Part shown: positions 49,135 to 62,257 of the stretch, piece after piece
Layout: each line of letters opens with the position of its first letter
Position numbering within the stretch: the stretch's first letter is position 1
NCBI GenBank assembly: GCA_963920765.1
Contig: OY987248.1
Location: forward strand, 20,742,539 to 20,806,538
Direction: 5' to 3'
DNA length: 64,000 bases
From: Ulota crispa
Lineage: Eukaryota; Streptophyta; Bryopsida; Orthotrichales; Orthotrichaceae
Program-made: the position numbers and the translations under genes
The notes under the pieces: generated by a model
The model's database searches: none
What the model was told of the DNA's origin: nothing
What the model saw: the letters and a program-made list of their open reading frames with translations, nothing else

Positions 49135-49168
49135 AAAGAATGGTGTGGAATATTCCACACCATTCTTT
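49135..49168. repeat. Perfect 34-bp palindrome
   Basis: AAAGAATGGTGTGGAAT is followed at once by its exact inverse complement, with no loop. Confidence 0.97.
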
Positions 49169-50498
49169 TTGAGGGAGGACAGCCTTTACTAGTGCTATTG
49201 AATGTTATGGCACTCACATGCTGAGTGTTAATTTTTTCTTCCATTCAAAATTAGCTATTGGATTGTCAACACTTGGACAACATCAAGTACTATGCCTCAT
49301 GGAAGGAACTTCAAGCACAACTAATACTATAAATCAATGTGCTCATAAACTGTCCATCTAAGGGCTCATCCACCTTTTTCATGGTTTTCCATGGATGGTA
49401 ATATTTTTGCTGCATTTTTCAGACAAAGAGAAATAGATGTGGAATGTAACACAAGTAGTTTCATTTTTTTTGAACTATTTTTGAATTACTTATGAATTTT
49501 CAAAGTGCATGTGTCATAGGTCCCTATTTATGACCCTAGACCTTCCAAGAACCATTCTCTTGAAAGTTGTGAAGAGCTTTGGAAAAATAAGGAGAATGAT
49601 TGACTCTTGCAATTAAAAACACCTTTTATTTCATGCATTCAATGAGTGTAAGAGGCCAAGTTAAGAACCACCCACTGCACCATTTCACTACAAGCTACCT
49701 GAACGGTTCAAAATATGTGAGCGGTTTATGAGCACACTACCTTAGTATGACTAAACTGGTTGTGGACTCAAGCCATTCGGAATGGATTCTTGTGCATCAT
49801 TGAAGAAGAGTTCTTCCAAACATGATGAAAAAGAAGTTGAAGACAATTTAAATTAAAAGATGAACTTTGGAAATAAAATTGGAAAATGAATTAGAAAATG
49901 AGAAGAGAAAATCGATAAACCTTAATGATAAGAGAGCTTTGAGTCCCTTTTCTGGCACACAAAAAAACAAGCCAATAGAGCATTAATCTGTGAAACATAA
50001 AAGTTATCATTCCAAGACAACATTTATAACTCGGCTATAATACGTTTCACAACATTTCTCGCCACATTTAATACTTCGATAACAAAAAGACTGACGACGG
50101 ACCCTTACTCAGGCCCAAAAACAGAAACAAATGATTCAGAAAAAATAGAGTCAATGCTTTCATTAACGAAAGATCACAAAAAATATAAAATATATATAGT
50201 CAGTGCCTTCGTGATGCTGTCACATCAAACACTACGCATTGAACTCGATCAACAAGCGCTCTCTCAATTGCATGTACACTTTTTTCAGGTTTTGTTGCTA
50301 CAATCCGCTGACGGACTGCAATAACAAACTAACGTACGGGCCTCTGCTGGCACTTAGACCTTCAAGGTTAGTTGGAACTTGGCCTCACAACTTGTACAGA
50401 CTTAAAAATAAGAATAAGAATGAAAGAAAGAGGATGCTTCTCAGGAATTATTACTGATAATAATCATCCTAAGGAGTGGCTGCTGTCAGTACCATCCA
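49169..50498. other. Intergenic and 3' flank of SPS
   Basis: GAGCACACTACCTTAGTA near 49730 matches the right end of the 61.4-kb element, but its partner end was not found. The region above 49.95 kb is likely SPS 3' UTR or flank. Confidence 0.5.
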
Positions 50499-53400
50499 TT
50501 ACTGTTTTAGTGCTTCCAAAAGTAAATCAGTAACAGAATCGGCGTCTGCAAGAATCATGTTGGGACTGTCAGATGGAGCAACATCCGATCGGTCATAGTT
50601 GCCACTTGCACGGAGCTTCATCTCCGATCCTCCCTCCACCACACCTTTTATGACGATGGTTCTGTGCGTTCCAGACAGCAACTCCTCGTAGTCCGTATCA
50701 CCAGTTTCGCCCACCACAACCAGCATGTTGGCTACGTCCACGCTCCATCGAGCAAAGAAATACCTGCAGCTCAAGTTGAACGAAACTCTTGTGTCAGGCT
50801 TCCAGATTGTGAAAGATAGAAGAGCTTCAACCACAACATCAGCAAGCCAAGGAAAAGCCACATGCATCCCCAGTCACCATGATCGGAAATACGCATGACG
50901 AGGCTTACTTCACAGACACTAGATATGAAGGCTGCCGAATATTCAAAATTCATAAGTCACGGCAGACATCACTTAAAGCTAACATACAACTCATTCAATC
51001 AACGAGATATTAGATACTGGAGATGCACACAAAGTACCTGAGGGCTTGTGATCGAGATGCCAAAAGAGGCAACACATGCAAGCGTGACGAATTTCGGCAG
51101 TACATCACATGGCACCGCAACCCACGCATTCGCAACCGCTGTCGCAGTTGATCCACATTGGGGCCCTACAACCAACCACGAATTATATACATTAAGGAGA
51201 TGCTAAATCAAATCGAGTTCTTTAATATGTAGTTATGGTGCAACACTGAAGAAAGTAACGCCAACTCTCACGTGGAATTGAAATAGAACTCACACCAAAA
51301 ATGTATACATCCAGGTAAATGAAGCGCTGATAGTACTTACAATGTCTGGGTTGGTGACGGTGTAGGCGAGGCAGTGAGGATTACAGTTTTTCGGATCTTC
51401 CACCAAAATTTTCGAGTCCTTATTAGCACTCTCGGCGTCCGATGTGTTGAGGCGAGCCATAGTCTTGCGAAGGCCATCGTATCCCCACCGGTAGTCGATG
51501 TGGGTCATGTAGTCTTTGTCCGCCAGCAAGTCATCGCTGTCTGCATCTGATCCAGAGGGAGGGTAGTACACCACACTTCCGCTGCTGCAAATCAGAGCAT
51601 CGAACTCCATCGGGGACAGTCCAGCCAAATTCAGCATTTCAACGATCTCCTCCTTGGTTAGTGCGGAGGAAATAATCAAACCGGGTTTTGATCGAATGTT
51701 CAAGTCGGAATGAATGGCCTTCACGATGTTTCGAATCTGGCTCACAAGTGTGCTGCTGGGCTTGTTGGTCGCAGGGTCGTATCCATCAACGGCAATGATT
51801 ACAAGGCGTCTACGTTTCTTCAGTGGCAGGGCCTTGTAAGCACCCGTCACGGAGCCGAAACCTTCCTCCTGTAGCGCTTCTAACCGACCACTCACGGTAC
51901 GCTGTTTGCTTGAGAAAGGCTTGACGTCCTCCAGTCCATTGTTCTTCCCCACGCTGTTCTGACTTCGCAGCAGCCGCTCCAAATCGCCAGGGTTTGAGAT
52001 GGAGGTGTTCCCGTCCACACTCAAACGCAACGAGATGTCCTGGACGTCACGCAGGGAATCGCTCTGAGAATCGATATCATCGTTATCGGAACTGAAGTCC
52101 GTTTTCCACTGGGGATGCCGCATGCGACACAAAGCGATCCGAGACAAGTATGTGCGACAATGTTCCGGCCATGAAAACAAGTGAATGTTTTTCAATCCAT
52201 TCTTGCGACATAGGGCCCATAAATTCCGGTCCGCAACCAGCTTCAGCATTGCCTCTCCGATGTCCTTCTCGTTATGAGGATCCACCAGAAGGCCATTCGA
52301 AAGAGCCTGTGAAAATTAAGCCAATACGTCAAGCCATTAATTGCGACGTTCGACATCGAAGAGAATACTCTCTAGTTAGAGGTTGCGAACGAAAACAACA
52401 CAAGTTCAAGTTAAGCTTATGCGGTAGACGTTCTACCTTGTGAATGTCAACAGGTCCACCATTCTTTGTAGCAACCATGGGCAAGCCATGCGCGGCTGCC
52501 TGCGACAACGACGATGGCATAGAGTTGATTAGTGGGCGCTGACAGATTGCTCTCAAAACATCAAAAAGTTCCAACGATTTTGTTCCCACAGGAATGATTT
52601 TAATGAGGAGGACTGAGTGTCAACATATGCTTAACTGGCTTTATCATACAATACAGAGGGACCAAATTACAGCAAAATTCAATGACTGATAAGAATGATT
52701 TAATAACCCAAAAGCCCTCTCCTCTATGTACCTCAATCAGAGTTAGTCCAAATGGCTCCACAAGTGCTGGATTGATGAACACTCCCTGCAAGTAAAGTTG
52801 TGGATACCACATCACGTCAGCAAAACTCTGTAGTGCTTGAAAACCAATAGAACATTCTATACCCTGCGTTACTCTCCGATAATAGCAGCTCTACAGTCGT
52901 CCAAGTCAATTATGATTCTTATGATAATTGCTAAAGAAAAAACGACCATATACCTTGGTCCTAGCAGCAAGGCGATAAATTTCAGGAACATCACTCTGCT
53001 TGTGATGCTTGGGATAAGCAACTTGACCGTACAAGTTATACTTGTCAATCAGCTTCAGCACAGTAGTCATTACATTTGCGTTACCACCTGACATATCGTC
53101 AATATCGTCACGGTTTCCCATAATCAGCGTCTGCAGCAGCAACACAGGGCAAGTCAGCACATCAGACTCTAAGTCCGAAGAAGACAATTTCGGAACTCTT
53201 ACTTGTAATTCTTACGAACTTCCTCTTTTGCACAAACAGATGTTAAGGAACGTCAGAGAAACATCGTACCAAATTAGCCAACTCTCTCAAAGGCTTGCGT
53301 TCCCCAAAAGCCCTCAACAGGGTTGTAAGGTTCTTCTTAGGATCGGGGCGAGCTATCGCCAAAATCATCGGCTTGTGAGGGTTGATGAAGAAACGCATAA

Positions 53401-56400
53401 TCTGTTAATTAATTGATTTAACCAACATACAGTCAATCCACATGATTAATCCAGTGTTAAATGAGTAATCCCTGAAGATTATAGCAAGTTTTCAGAGATA
53501 AGAAATGTTCGGAGGAAATTCAATATTGTGAGCTGATAATTGGCATTATCTCAGGTTAGACCAGGAGCTTCAACCACATTAATTCTTCACAGAACTCTCA
53601 AAATGTGTCATTATTCAAACATTGCAAATCTAAAGTCGTGGAATTTAAAGAACCAAAACCCTACCTCGTCCCAAATAGCAGGATTAGCTCGAGGAGAGAC
53701 CGGCACAACATTTGAGGCGTCACCAGAAGTGATCATGACAGCCTCAGCTTCTCCTTCCTCTCCTCCCTCTTGAACTATGACATTGCTAAAATCCATTCCT
53801 GGTGGAATGACCTATATTCACAATACGTCCCAATCAGATATCAGCACACGATGCTGCACAGGTATAGAGACAGGAATTGTATCCAAATATTCTGCTAAAT
53901 GCACATAAACTGACTCTTCAGATTCAAGTAACAAGGCATATAATGATAGAGCAAGAAACTGATTTTCTTCCGGTGCAAATTTGCATAATATTGTGAACAG
54001 AAAAATAATTTCTACCATCAAAAACTTACCACCATCCGGGGCATGTGCCGGCCATGGCAGTTGACACCCCTGCGGGCCCTAGCGCGTAGGACACGCTCCA
54101 GCTTGACGTCAAAACCGTCATACAAGCCCCATTGTTCCTCGATTTCCTGTTTGGTACTCGTAATGACAAGCTCCGCTGCATCCAGCGAAAGCTCCTCCGC
54201 CTCTATCCTCCGCATAATTTTATATGTGGTGTTGATATCCTGTTTAGATTCCCTTCCCTGCTTAAGAAGCTGCTCAAGCTTGTTCCGACCAAGAGAGTGG
54301 CCGGTCAACACCATGGGAACATTCAAGGCCCCCGACAAAAGTGAAGCCGTATCTCCAGCATCAGCATAGTGGCCATGGATAACGTACGGCCAGATTAAGT
54401 CACCGCTCCCAATCTGATCACCGAGAACTTTCGACATATTGAGAATATGTGACAGTGCTCCATCCACGAACTCCTGAATGTGTGGCCACAGGAGTTCCTT
54501 TCTTAGGTATTGATCCCTGCATAACAGAATCGCAGCATTTCTTCGTAAGCGGCAAATTTACTAGTTACTTTATCGTAAAAATCGACTGAGCCACCATCAT
54601 AGGTGAAAATTTCTTCACTGCCTTCTATCAGAACATCTGTCCTTAAAACTGGAAGTACTTGCAACGACAACATTTGTCCTAAGATCGATGCAAGAGACAG
54701 TATCCGAAACTAAAATCGTCTTCGACGGTCCACGATATCACAAAATAAGCAAACTTTTTTGACTCCGGGAATTCCCAAGTTATGACTGGCCAAGACACGC
54801 TGAGATGTGAATGATATAAGATGTAACACTATTGAAAAGGACAGAAGCATTGCTAATTCTTCACTAAAGGGTTCAGAGCGAATACCTAGGGCCACAAGGT
54901 ATGCGCACAATATACGCACCGCTACTCTCACCAACATCTTCTGAGTCGTCATAAGTCCCCATACCCAACATCTCTGTGGGCTCTCCATAACTCCAATCCA
55001 CATCAGGGGAGCAAATTTGGCGAGTAAGTAAGTCTACTCGGTAAACTTCAGGCATCATAGCCAGCGCTCTCGCCAACTCAACTACGTACTTCACCTGTTG
55101 CAATGTACAATAATTCACCTCAGATACCTTACACGTAGACCAGTAGAACTCGAGTTCTTTCAAGAGGGACGATCAATCCCGACAGGAACTGATCGAAAAT
55201 TTGATCAAACCGCATAATCGCTCCTGCAAGCATCAGAACTCAATACTAATCTACGCAGCAAACTCTCACAATCAGAGACTAGTGAAAAGATGCTCGAACC
55301 TGCCCACCAGTATCTGAATCTCGACCAAGCTCCATGTTGTCCCCTCGCACAAGTCCGTGCAAACTGGGCAGTTTCACAGGATTATTAAAATGAAATTGCA
55401 CATGTTGCACGAATCGCGTCTCTAAAATAGCACGAACGACTGTCATCGATTGGCGTTGTTAAAAAACTCAATTGTATCTGACGCGAGATGGGAATAAGTA
55501 TCCCCAATGCGATAAACAAGAGGCTAATTGCAATGCCTAAAAGAAGGAATTCGTTCTCTCACAGACCTGATGAGCACTATGTACAGATGCTTGGCAGGTT
55601 TCTCTTTATCTGGAGCATTGGCGTCTCCGTGGCTAGAACTGCTCAGAGTCAAACTACTCTCCACGCGTGGCATACTTTCAACCGGGGTGCTATCTCTTTC
55701 ACCCTCGGAAAGATCCGACGACATATCTGCAGTGGCATCTTTCCTTCCCTCCTCACGTTCCATGTGCCGCCGCGCAAGCCGATGTGCATCCTCCCATTCA
55801 ATCTGTCAATTAACAGTCAAGATGATTTCGTCAGCCTAATTCCCTAATCACGAAAGACAACAGCTTCCCCTGCATTGTCTTTCAACGACACCACACTCAT
55901 TGTCTCTCAATTCATTCCAAATCAAAATAAATAAAAATCCTACCAATCTTTTTTTCCTCGCAATATGCCAAACCCTCCAACACAGATGCTCCATTCGCAG
56001 AGTCCGCTCCTGCGAACTCCTCACCGCTGACGCCTGCCAGAATCAACCAAATTAGCCACACGCAGATCTTCAATTTCCATTTCCGATATCCACCAGAACC
56101 TCTCCACTTCCCGCATCATCCCGTAACCCTCAAGAATGAATTCACATTGCAATTCACAATCCAATCTCATCCTCCTCCTACACAACCTTCAATTTCACAT
56201 CACAAATCCAATTCTGGCCAAGACCGTCAGGACGAATCCTAGGAAACATCGAAACAGGTGACGAGAGCAAAAGAAGGCAAAACAATACTACTCCTCCAAC
56301 GCCGCCACCGTAAATCAAACAAAAAAATAAATTAACAAAATAAACATTGCATTCGCATTCGCACTCGCAAATCCTCCACGCAATGCGAAATTGAACACCG

Positions 56401-56599
56401 AGTCAGAATTGCGCGCGCGAGAGCGCACCTTGATCCACGTGCGGTACAAAGAAGACTCATCGAACCCCGTGACGCTCTCCACAAAATACTTCGCCGCTTT
56501 GAAATCATTCAAGCCGACATGCCGTTGATCATGAATCCTCTCTCCCGTGTCAAGAATCGCCTCCAAGTATCCATTGATCCACTCGTTCCCCGCCGCCAT
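50499..56599 (-). CDS. SPS: Sucrose-phosphate synthase, 14 coding exons, 1062 aa
   Basis: Exons on the minus strand: 56599-56429, 56033-55944, 55802-55567, 55363-55300, 55094-54886, 54516-54030, 53811-53665, 53401-53270, 53130-52954, 52785-52732, 52499-52437, 52306-51341, 51165-51038, 50763-50499; total 3189 nt, all GT-AG. Catalyses UDP-glucose + fructose-6-phosphate to sucrose-6-phosphate in the cytosol. Starts [17 protein letters not shown], the canonical SPS N-terminus. GT-B glycosyltransferase (GT4): GRDSDTGGQ (179-187), HGHYADAG (304-311), TGHSLGRNK (328-336), Arg486 and Lys491 in ARPDPKKN, and the E-x7-E motif Glu581-Glu589. The C-terminal part is an SPP-like domain whose aspartate motif is degenerate (VDGYD, 783-787). 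Length is normal and nothing is broken. Ser136 in RVES sits where the spinach Ser158 regulatory phosphosite lies, just before LYIVLIS; equivalence is inferred. Confidence 0.97.
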
Positions 56600-56636
56600 C
56601 GCTACCGAACACTAAAACGACTAAAAATATAATTAA

Positions 56637-56946
56637 AACGCTCTCATCAACCACGTGCACTCACACCTCTTCTCGCACCAAGAACCGAGTATCCTCTCTC
56701 TCTCACTTCCTCATCTGCACACAATCGACAATCACAATCATCAAAACTCTCTCGACTAAAGCAAGCAACATGCACTCTGCACCAAAAACGCTTTCATCAA
56801 CCACGTGCACACCTCTTCTCGCAACAAGAACAGAGTTATCCTCTCTCTCACCTCCTCATCTGCACACAATCGACAATCGACAATCGACAATCAGAATTAT
56901 CAAACTCTCTCGTCTTAAGAATGAGCAACATGCACTCTGCACCTAA
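56637..56946. promoter_or_regulatory. SPS upstream/leader: duplicated block of about 150 bp with two G-boxes
   Basis: Two direct copies (about 56637-56787 and 56788-56946) share TCATCAACCACGTGCAC, CTTCTCGCA, CTCATCTGCACACAATCGAC and ATGCACTCTGCACC. Each carries a CACGTG palindrome, at 56652-56657 and 56802-56807, within about 210 bp of the SPS start codon. G-boxes bind bZIP and bHLH factors and are common in light- and sugar-responsive promoters; function here is inferred. Confidence 0.6.
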
Positions 56947-56959
56947 ATTGAAAACCAAA

Positions 56960-57290
56960 AGTCGCAGAGGAACGTTTCTTTTCACGGGGAAAAACAGAGC
57001 AAAGAGCGCACCGGAATCACAATACAAAGCAGAATGCGGATAGGAACGTTTCTTTTCACGGGGAAAAACAGAGCAAAGAGCGTGCCGGATTAACAACACA
57101 AAGCAGAATGCGGAAATTTATGTTTCTTTTCACAGGGAAAAAACAGAACAAAGAGCGCACTGGAATCACAACACAAAGCAGAATGCGGAAATTTATGTTT
57201 CTTTTCCCGGAGAAAAAACAGAGCAAAGAGCGCACCGGAATCAAGTTACAACACAAAGCAGAATGCAGAAATTTATGTTATGATTGTTGC
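56960..57290. repeat. Tandem repeat of about 73-76 bp, four to five copies, upstream of SPS
   Basis: The block GTTTCTTTTCAC...AACAGAGCAAAGAGCGCACCGGAA...CACAAAGCAGAATGCGGA recurs with GTTTC at 56974, 57047, 57122 and 57197, plus a partial copy ending near 57290. Small indels give the unequal period. It lies 360-690 bp upstream of the SPS ATG, so it is part of the promoter or 5' leader. Confidence 0.85.
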
Positions 57291-57516
57291 TGCAGTTGCC
57301 TTGATCCTCAGCACACGCTCGTTGTCCCTAGTGTATGTAGTAGTCTGTCCCTGTCCGTCCGGCTGCCCGCCCGAGTTACGGAGAAGTGGTGACCACCACA
57401 CAAGTGACACAACACAAGTCCAGCAAATGACGACCGTATAACTTAAGCAATTTGTACCTATGATTTTGTGATCTAAAGTTTCATAGCCCGGAATCAGCAT
57501 GCTCCTCCTTCCGTCC

Positions 57517-57550
57517 TTCGCCTCTCTCTCTCTCTCTCTTTCTCTCTTTT
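57517..57550. repeat. CT-rich microsatellite upstream of SPS
   Basis: A run of TC dinucleotides (CTCTCTCTCTCTCTTTCTCTC). On the SPS-sense strand it reads GA-rich, a common plant promoter-proximal feature. Confidence 0.8.
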
Positions 57551-58126
57551 GCTTTCTTCGCTTTTTGCGAGAGCCGAAGCACGCTGGCCTTATAAACTGT
57601 TTCATCCATTTCGCAACTCTTACTCTCCGAAAAGTTAATCAAAAAACACAACCAAAACTTTACTCTGCAATCAATAAGGAGCTACATCTCTACGAATTAC
57701 TTCTGTGAACGAAGGCTCCATATCTTCATTAGATGAAGATAACTCTAGGTTTTGTAGATTTTAGTTCAGCTTTTGTAGATATCTGAATCTAGATTTGTAG
57801 ATATCTCAGTCTCGCTTTTGTAGATGTCTCAGTCTCGCTTTTATAAATACCTTAATCTAGCTTCATAAATAAATCTCAGTCTTCAGATTACATATCTTTG
57901 GTACTTCTTGCACAACAATTGTCCAGTATTTGTATAAGAGTAGAGTCGTTTGAATATGTTTAGAATTAGTTGTTTGAATTGTATCACTTCTCTTGTTTGA
58001 ATGCCTATTTGTTGACCATTCTACTTGTGAAACGTTGAATTTGACTTTGAGTACTAGTAATAAGACTAGAGCTAAGTATTGGCAATAATATTAGGGTGAG
58101 GTTGTTTGATTAGAGTCATCCAATTA
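57551..58126. other. Intergenic
   Basis: Diverged 25-30-bp repeats TTTTGTAGATATCTSAGTCTAG (about 57750-57890); no gene. Confidence 0.5.
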
Positions 58127-58418
58127 GGGGCTGTTCAAACTATGTCCCACGTCCCAAGTCCCACTTCAATCTAAGAATTTGATTGGCTTTGCGTTTCAAA
58201 CTATGCCTCAAGTACCACATCCCACTTGCTTACATGGCGTCTATATGGCAACACTTATGGAGTTAATAAAAGTGGAACTTCACTCAAGGTTTGAGTTGAC
58301 CAAAATGTTAGACCCAACTTTGAGCCCAAGTCTCATCTTTTTTGGCCTACAAAGATGGGATTTTGCACTCTTGTGGGACTTTGTCACATGGGACATGGGA
58401 CATAGGCCGAACCACCCC
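58127..58418. mobile_element. Tourist-like MITE, 292 bp
   Basis: Ends GGGGCTGTTCAAACTATGTC and its imperfect inverse, including GTCCCAYGTCCCA...GTCCCAC. It is flanked by TTA on both sides, the PIF/Harbinger target duplication. Confidence 0.8.
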
Positions 58419-59174
58419 TTAAGTAATCAAAAATTATAGCAAATATATCATTTATTAAATACATGTTCTTAGGATTCACGATAATCAATTGTGAGTATTC
58501 AAGTTTTAAAATTTTCACGTTGCAGCATTTTAAGAATGAAGAGCAAAAACGTTGGTTTGTTTATATCGAAAAGCACAATAAAGCCAAAAGAAATGTACTC
58601 TTCAATTCCTTGCAATTGCAAATGAAGAAAGAGACAAAAATCCATATTCCTATTTTATGTAATTTCTTGCTACTTTTCAATGATTAATATGATGAATTTA
58701 TTAGTGGATTGAGTAAAAAAATACAGCTTTAAGATACATAGGATGCATGTGTAATTGTCTCATTATATTTAAGATAATACTTTCAAATTTTTTATGTTTT
58801 ATACATGCATCATATGTTCATTCATTAATAATGAAATCAACACAAAGATAAAGTATTGTTTGGATACATTCAAAATAAAACAAAAAATTATACGTTCATG
58901 TCTAATTTATTTAACAAAGTCCAACCAATTGGATTTCCTTATATATGTATTGACCATATTTGTTACCAATGTTGATATATCTTATGCAATAGTACTATTA
59001 TTAATTTCCAATGAACAATTTAATTTCATAAGGGGGTGTTTATGAGGCGTCCTTCTAAATGCTGATTTGGGATTTCAAAAGGGTTGCACGCTTCAAAACA
59101 AATTTCATAATATGCTCTGGTAATAAAAAAATGTGTAATTCCCATCTATCTCAATATAAATCAAAAAATATATA
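58419..59174. other. AT-rich intergenic
   Basis: Short plus-strand ORFs (58463-58687, 58794-59045) are AT-driven and match nothing known. Confidence 0.45.
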
Positions 59175-59428
59175 ACACCATATTAGGTAAATTGGGAAAA
59201 AGAGGGGTCCCATTTTGTACTCCACCTTAAACCCAAATAGTCACCTTAAACCATATTTGAAGGTATCAAATTCAATATGAGCCACTAAGATTTTTTCCCT
59301 CCCAAATTCTTCCTCTCCTGTGAGGGTACGTGTACCAAAAAAACACTGAAGCTCGGATTAAGGTGATCATCTTAGTCCTTCAACAGTCCCAAAATGTACT
59401 GTTTTTCCCAATTTACCGAATATGGTGT
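59175..59428. mobile_element. MITE, 254 bp, sister of 42908-43174
   Basis: Ends ACACCATATTAGGTAAATTG and its inverse. Collinear with the 42.9-kb copy. Confidence 0.82.
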
Positions 59429-60316
59429 TGTATACTCTCTTCAAATTAGATATGGATTTTTTGAATTAAATGATAGTTCCTCTATAGTCATCTCCATCAT
59501 GAGTAGTTTAATATTAGTATATTGAAAACTCCAAACAACACCTCTATGTCAAAAGATCAAAAATAGGGGTAAAGTTGAAGTAGCTCACCTAAGTCCATTA
59601 GGAAACCAAGGGACAACATTTATTTGTTTGCAAAAAGCCAACCAATAGGATCAATGTGTAGCTCTTCCTTGAATACAATGGGATATGAACTAACCTTCTA
59701 TTACATTAAATATTACTTTGCAAAAAGAGTTATCTAAAATAGTTTGAAATCTTGAAATTGTAAATATATGATACAAAAAGCACCTTAAAAAAATAACTTA
59801 ACAAAGACTTTCACATTATAATGGTAAATCACAACTTGTAGGTTAAATTCATGAGATTAGGATCTATCATTGCATAATCACGATTCACCAATATATTCTG
59901 AAATAGTTAAAACCTATTCTTAAGCCAATTCAAATCTGAACTTCAATACTTTTTATACAAAAATCAATCTTAGATTCTATATACAAAAGCTACATTATAG
60001 GCAATTGTAAAGATTTTTTTTATCATTGTCGATTATAGAATTTAATTTTCAAGGTTTTGTTTTAACACGTAAAAAGTTGATTCAATGAGGAAAAGCATAT
60101 ACTCATTCTTTAAATCATAAAGTGTTACATCAAAAATATGATGAAAACATTTTGCATTGTAAAGGCAAATCCTGAATGTAAATAGTTGCCCTAATGGGAA
60201 GATACTCCAACGTCATACACATACTTTCAAATAACCAATCCTCTAAAAGCATCGGCACCATTACATGTAAAGGTACTGACATATGCAATACTTGGATAAT
60301 AAGTGCTCATGGCTCT
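59429..60316. other. AT-rich intergenic
   Basis: Nothing recognised. Confidence 0.5.
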
Positions 60317-61229
60317 TTAACCCTTAAAGGATTGTGGCCTTTATTTTGTCAAAAGACACCCAAAATTGTCATTTTTATGGCAGGGAGTTTAAAAGTTTTG
60401 AAATTAGTCTTTTTGCATATCTAGCCATAGACCCTTATACTAGAATAATATAAGAATGTGTAAAAAAAATTTCAAAAACGTTGACTGCACAAATTGCAAG
60501 ATATATGCATTTAAAGTATATAAAAAACAAACTTTCTTGCACCTTGCATGATTAGATTATTTGAGTTTGAACTTTTTTAACTTAAATTTTTTGTACCTCA
60601 AATTTTGGAGGTTTGTTTTTTTATGGTGGAAAATTTGAGTTCAAAATCTATGGAAAAAATTAAAACAAAAAATATTTAATAAAAAAAACATAAATAGAAG
60701 AAGGTACAAGATTGAACAAAAACTTAAATTGTTAATAACCCTGCAATTGAATTAAAATGCAATAATCCCAATGGTGAGATTGTTCTAGAAAGCAAACCTC
60801 AGCCTTTTCAACAATTTTTTGGAAAAATGTTGAATTTGCATTCAAAAATGAAATTTATGAGTTTTTTTTTCAAGAAGATGCTGGAATTGCCCGAAAAACA
60901 AGATTATCCATAACTTTTTCATATCTAGTCCAAATGGAATGGATCAAAGCTTCATATGTAAATAAAACTATAACCTATTAGAAAAAAAAATCCAAAAAAA
61001 CTCAAGTTATTGTAAAAAAATTTGTTGCCCAATCTCCCATAATTTGTGCTTATATGGGCATAACTTTTGCTCCTAGGCATAGATTGGAATAAAACTTGTA
61101 TACCCCAAAAGCTAATGTGTTGTTCTATCTTCAAAAAAAGTTTCAAAAATAAAGACAAAAATTGAGGCCATAAGTACCTGCCAAAATTCCATCTGTCCCT
61201 TGAAGGGGCAACGGTCCTTTAGGAGTTAA
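60317..61229. mobile_element. TTAA-flanked element, 913 bp
   Basis: Left TTAACCCTTAAAGGATTG, right GGTCCTTTAGGAGTTAA. Related to 30822-31737 in opposite orientation. Non-coding. Confidence 0.8.
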
Positions 61230-61406
61230 AATGTTCACTTGAGTCTTGACAATCAAACTAAGCGTGTCAAGCAATGGTCCTTGAAATTACTATCAATTTA
61301 AAATTTAGTGAGCCTTTTCTTGTACTCCACTTAATGATTGGTCAATTGACTTATTTATGGAGCATGTTTGAAGAACAAGGGTGGAAGACAAGAATTTCAA
61401 GGACTA

Positions 61407-61734
61407 AGGTAGTGTGCTCTAAAGTGGTTCATGCTCTAAAATGGCTCAACTTGCTCAAATGTCATGATTTTGTACATGTTGTTTTTTCATAAGTTTCAAC
61501 AATGTACAAGTAGTGTACATTGGAGGAAGTGAACCATTTTAGAAACCTATGACCTTTCCACTTCAAAATTTCATAACTAATTCTAAAAAGCTCCAAAAAA
61601 TATGAAATAACTTGGATTAGATGTCAAATCCTCTTATCTTTGAAGGAAAATTTGCCAAAAAATCTTTCAAGAAGTTACACCTCCCAATAATTCAGTTTCA
61701 GCCCTTAAATGGTCCATTTATGAGCACACTACCT
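61407..61734. mobile_element. TIR element, 328 bp, TA flanks
   Basis: Ends AGGTAGTGTGCTC and its exact inverse GAGCACACTACCT, flanked by TA (mariner-type). Confidence 0.75.
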
Positions 61735-62257
61735 TATTCAAAAATAGATGTAAACACTTGACAAGTAAAATATTGCATGTAAAGGTGCTAATGCTTTAAG
61801 CATATACTACTGTACCCTCTAACCAAGCAAATCTCCCTACGCAATTCAAAAGGGTCACAAATCATCAGCAAGACTTCCCATCTTTCATTAGCACATATCA
61901 CGCTTTTGTAATTCTAAACTTTGAATTGTCCAAAATGAATTCAATATGACTTGAACCTATTCCATTCATGTGTTAGAAAATCGACACAAAAATCAACTAA
62001 ATGTACGGATAGACAATTTTAAAACTAGTTTTCACACACATAGTTACATCCATTCATCATTCAAAATCCGCATGCCTCGTGTTTAAGAGTTTAGCTGCTC
62101 TTCCACATAATTTTCTTTTCTTCTTTCAGTTCTATGCTTTTTTTTGTTGTTTTGTTATATATGTTTTTTGATTTGTATTATATTTAAGAAATTTATTTTG
62201 GATGTCATTTGTGTTACTTATTCATGTATTTCATTCATTCTTTTTGTGTTGTTATAG
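61735..62257. other. AT-rich intergenic
   Basis: Nothing recognised. Confidence 0.5.

Noticed and set aside
20234-61229. TA-duplicating Tc1/mariner interpretation of the TTAA elements
   Set aside because: The outer T and A are also conserved at nearly every end, which a TA-only duplication would not explain; kept as the alternative to test.
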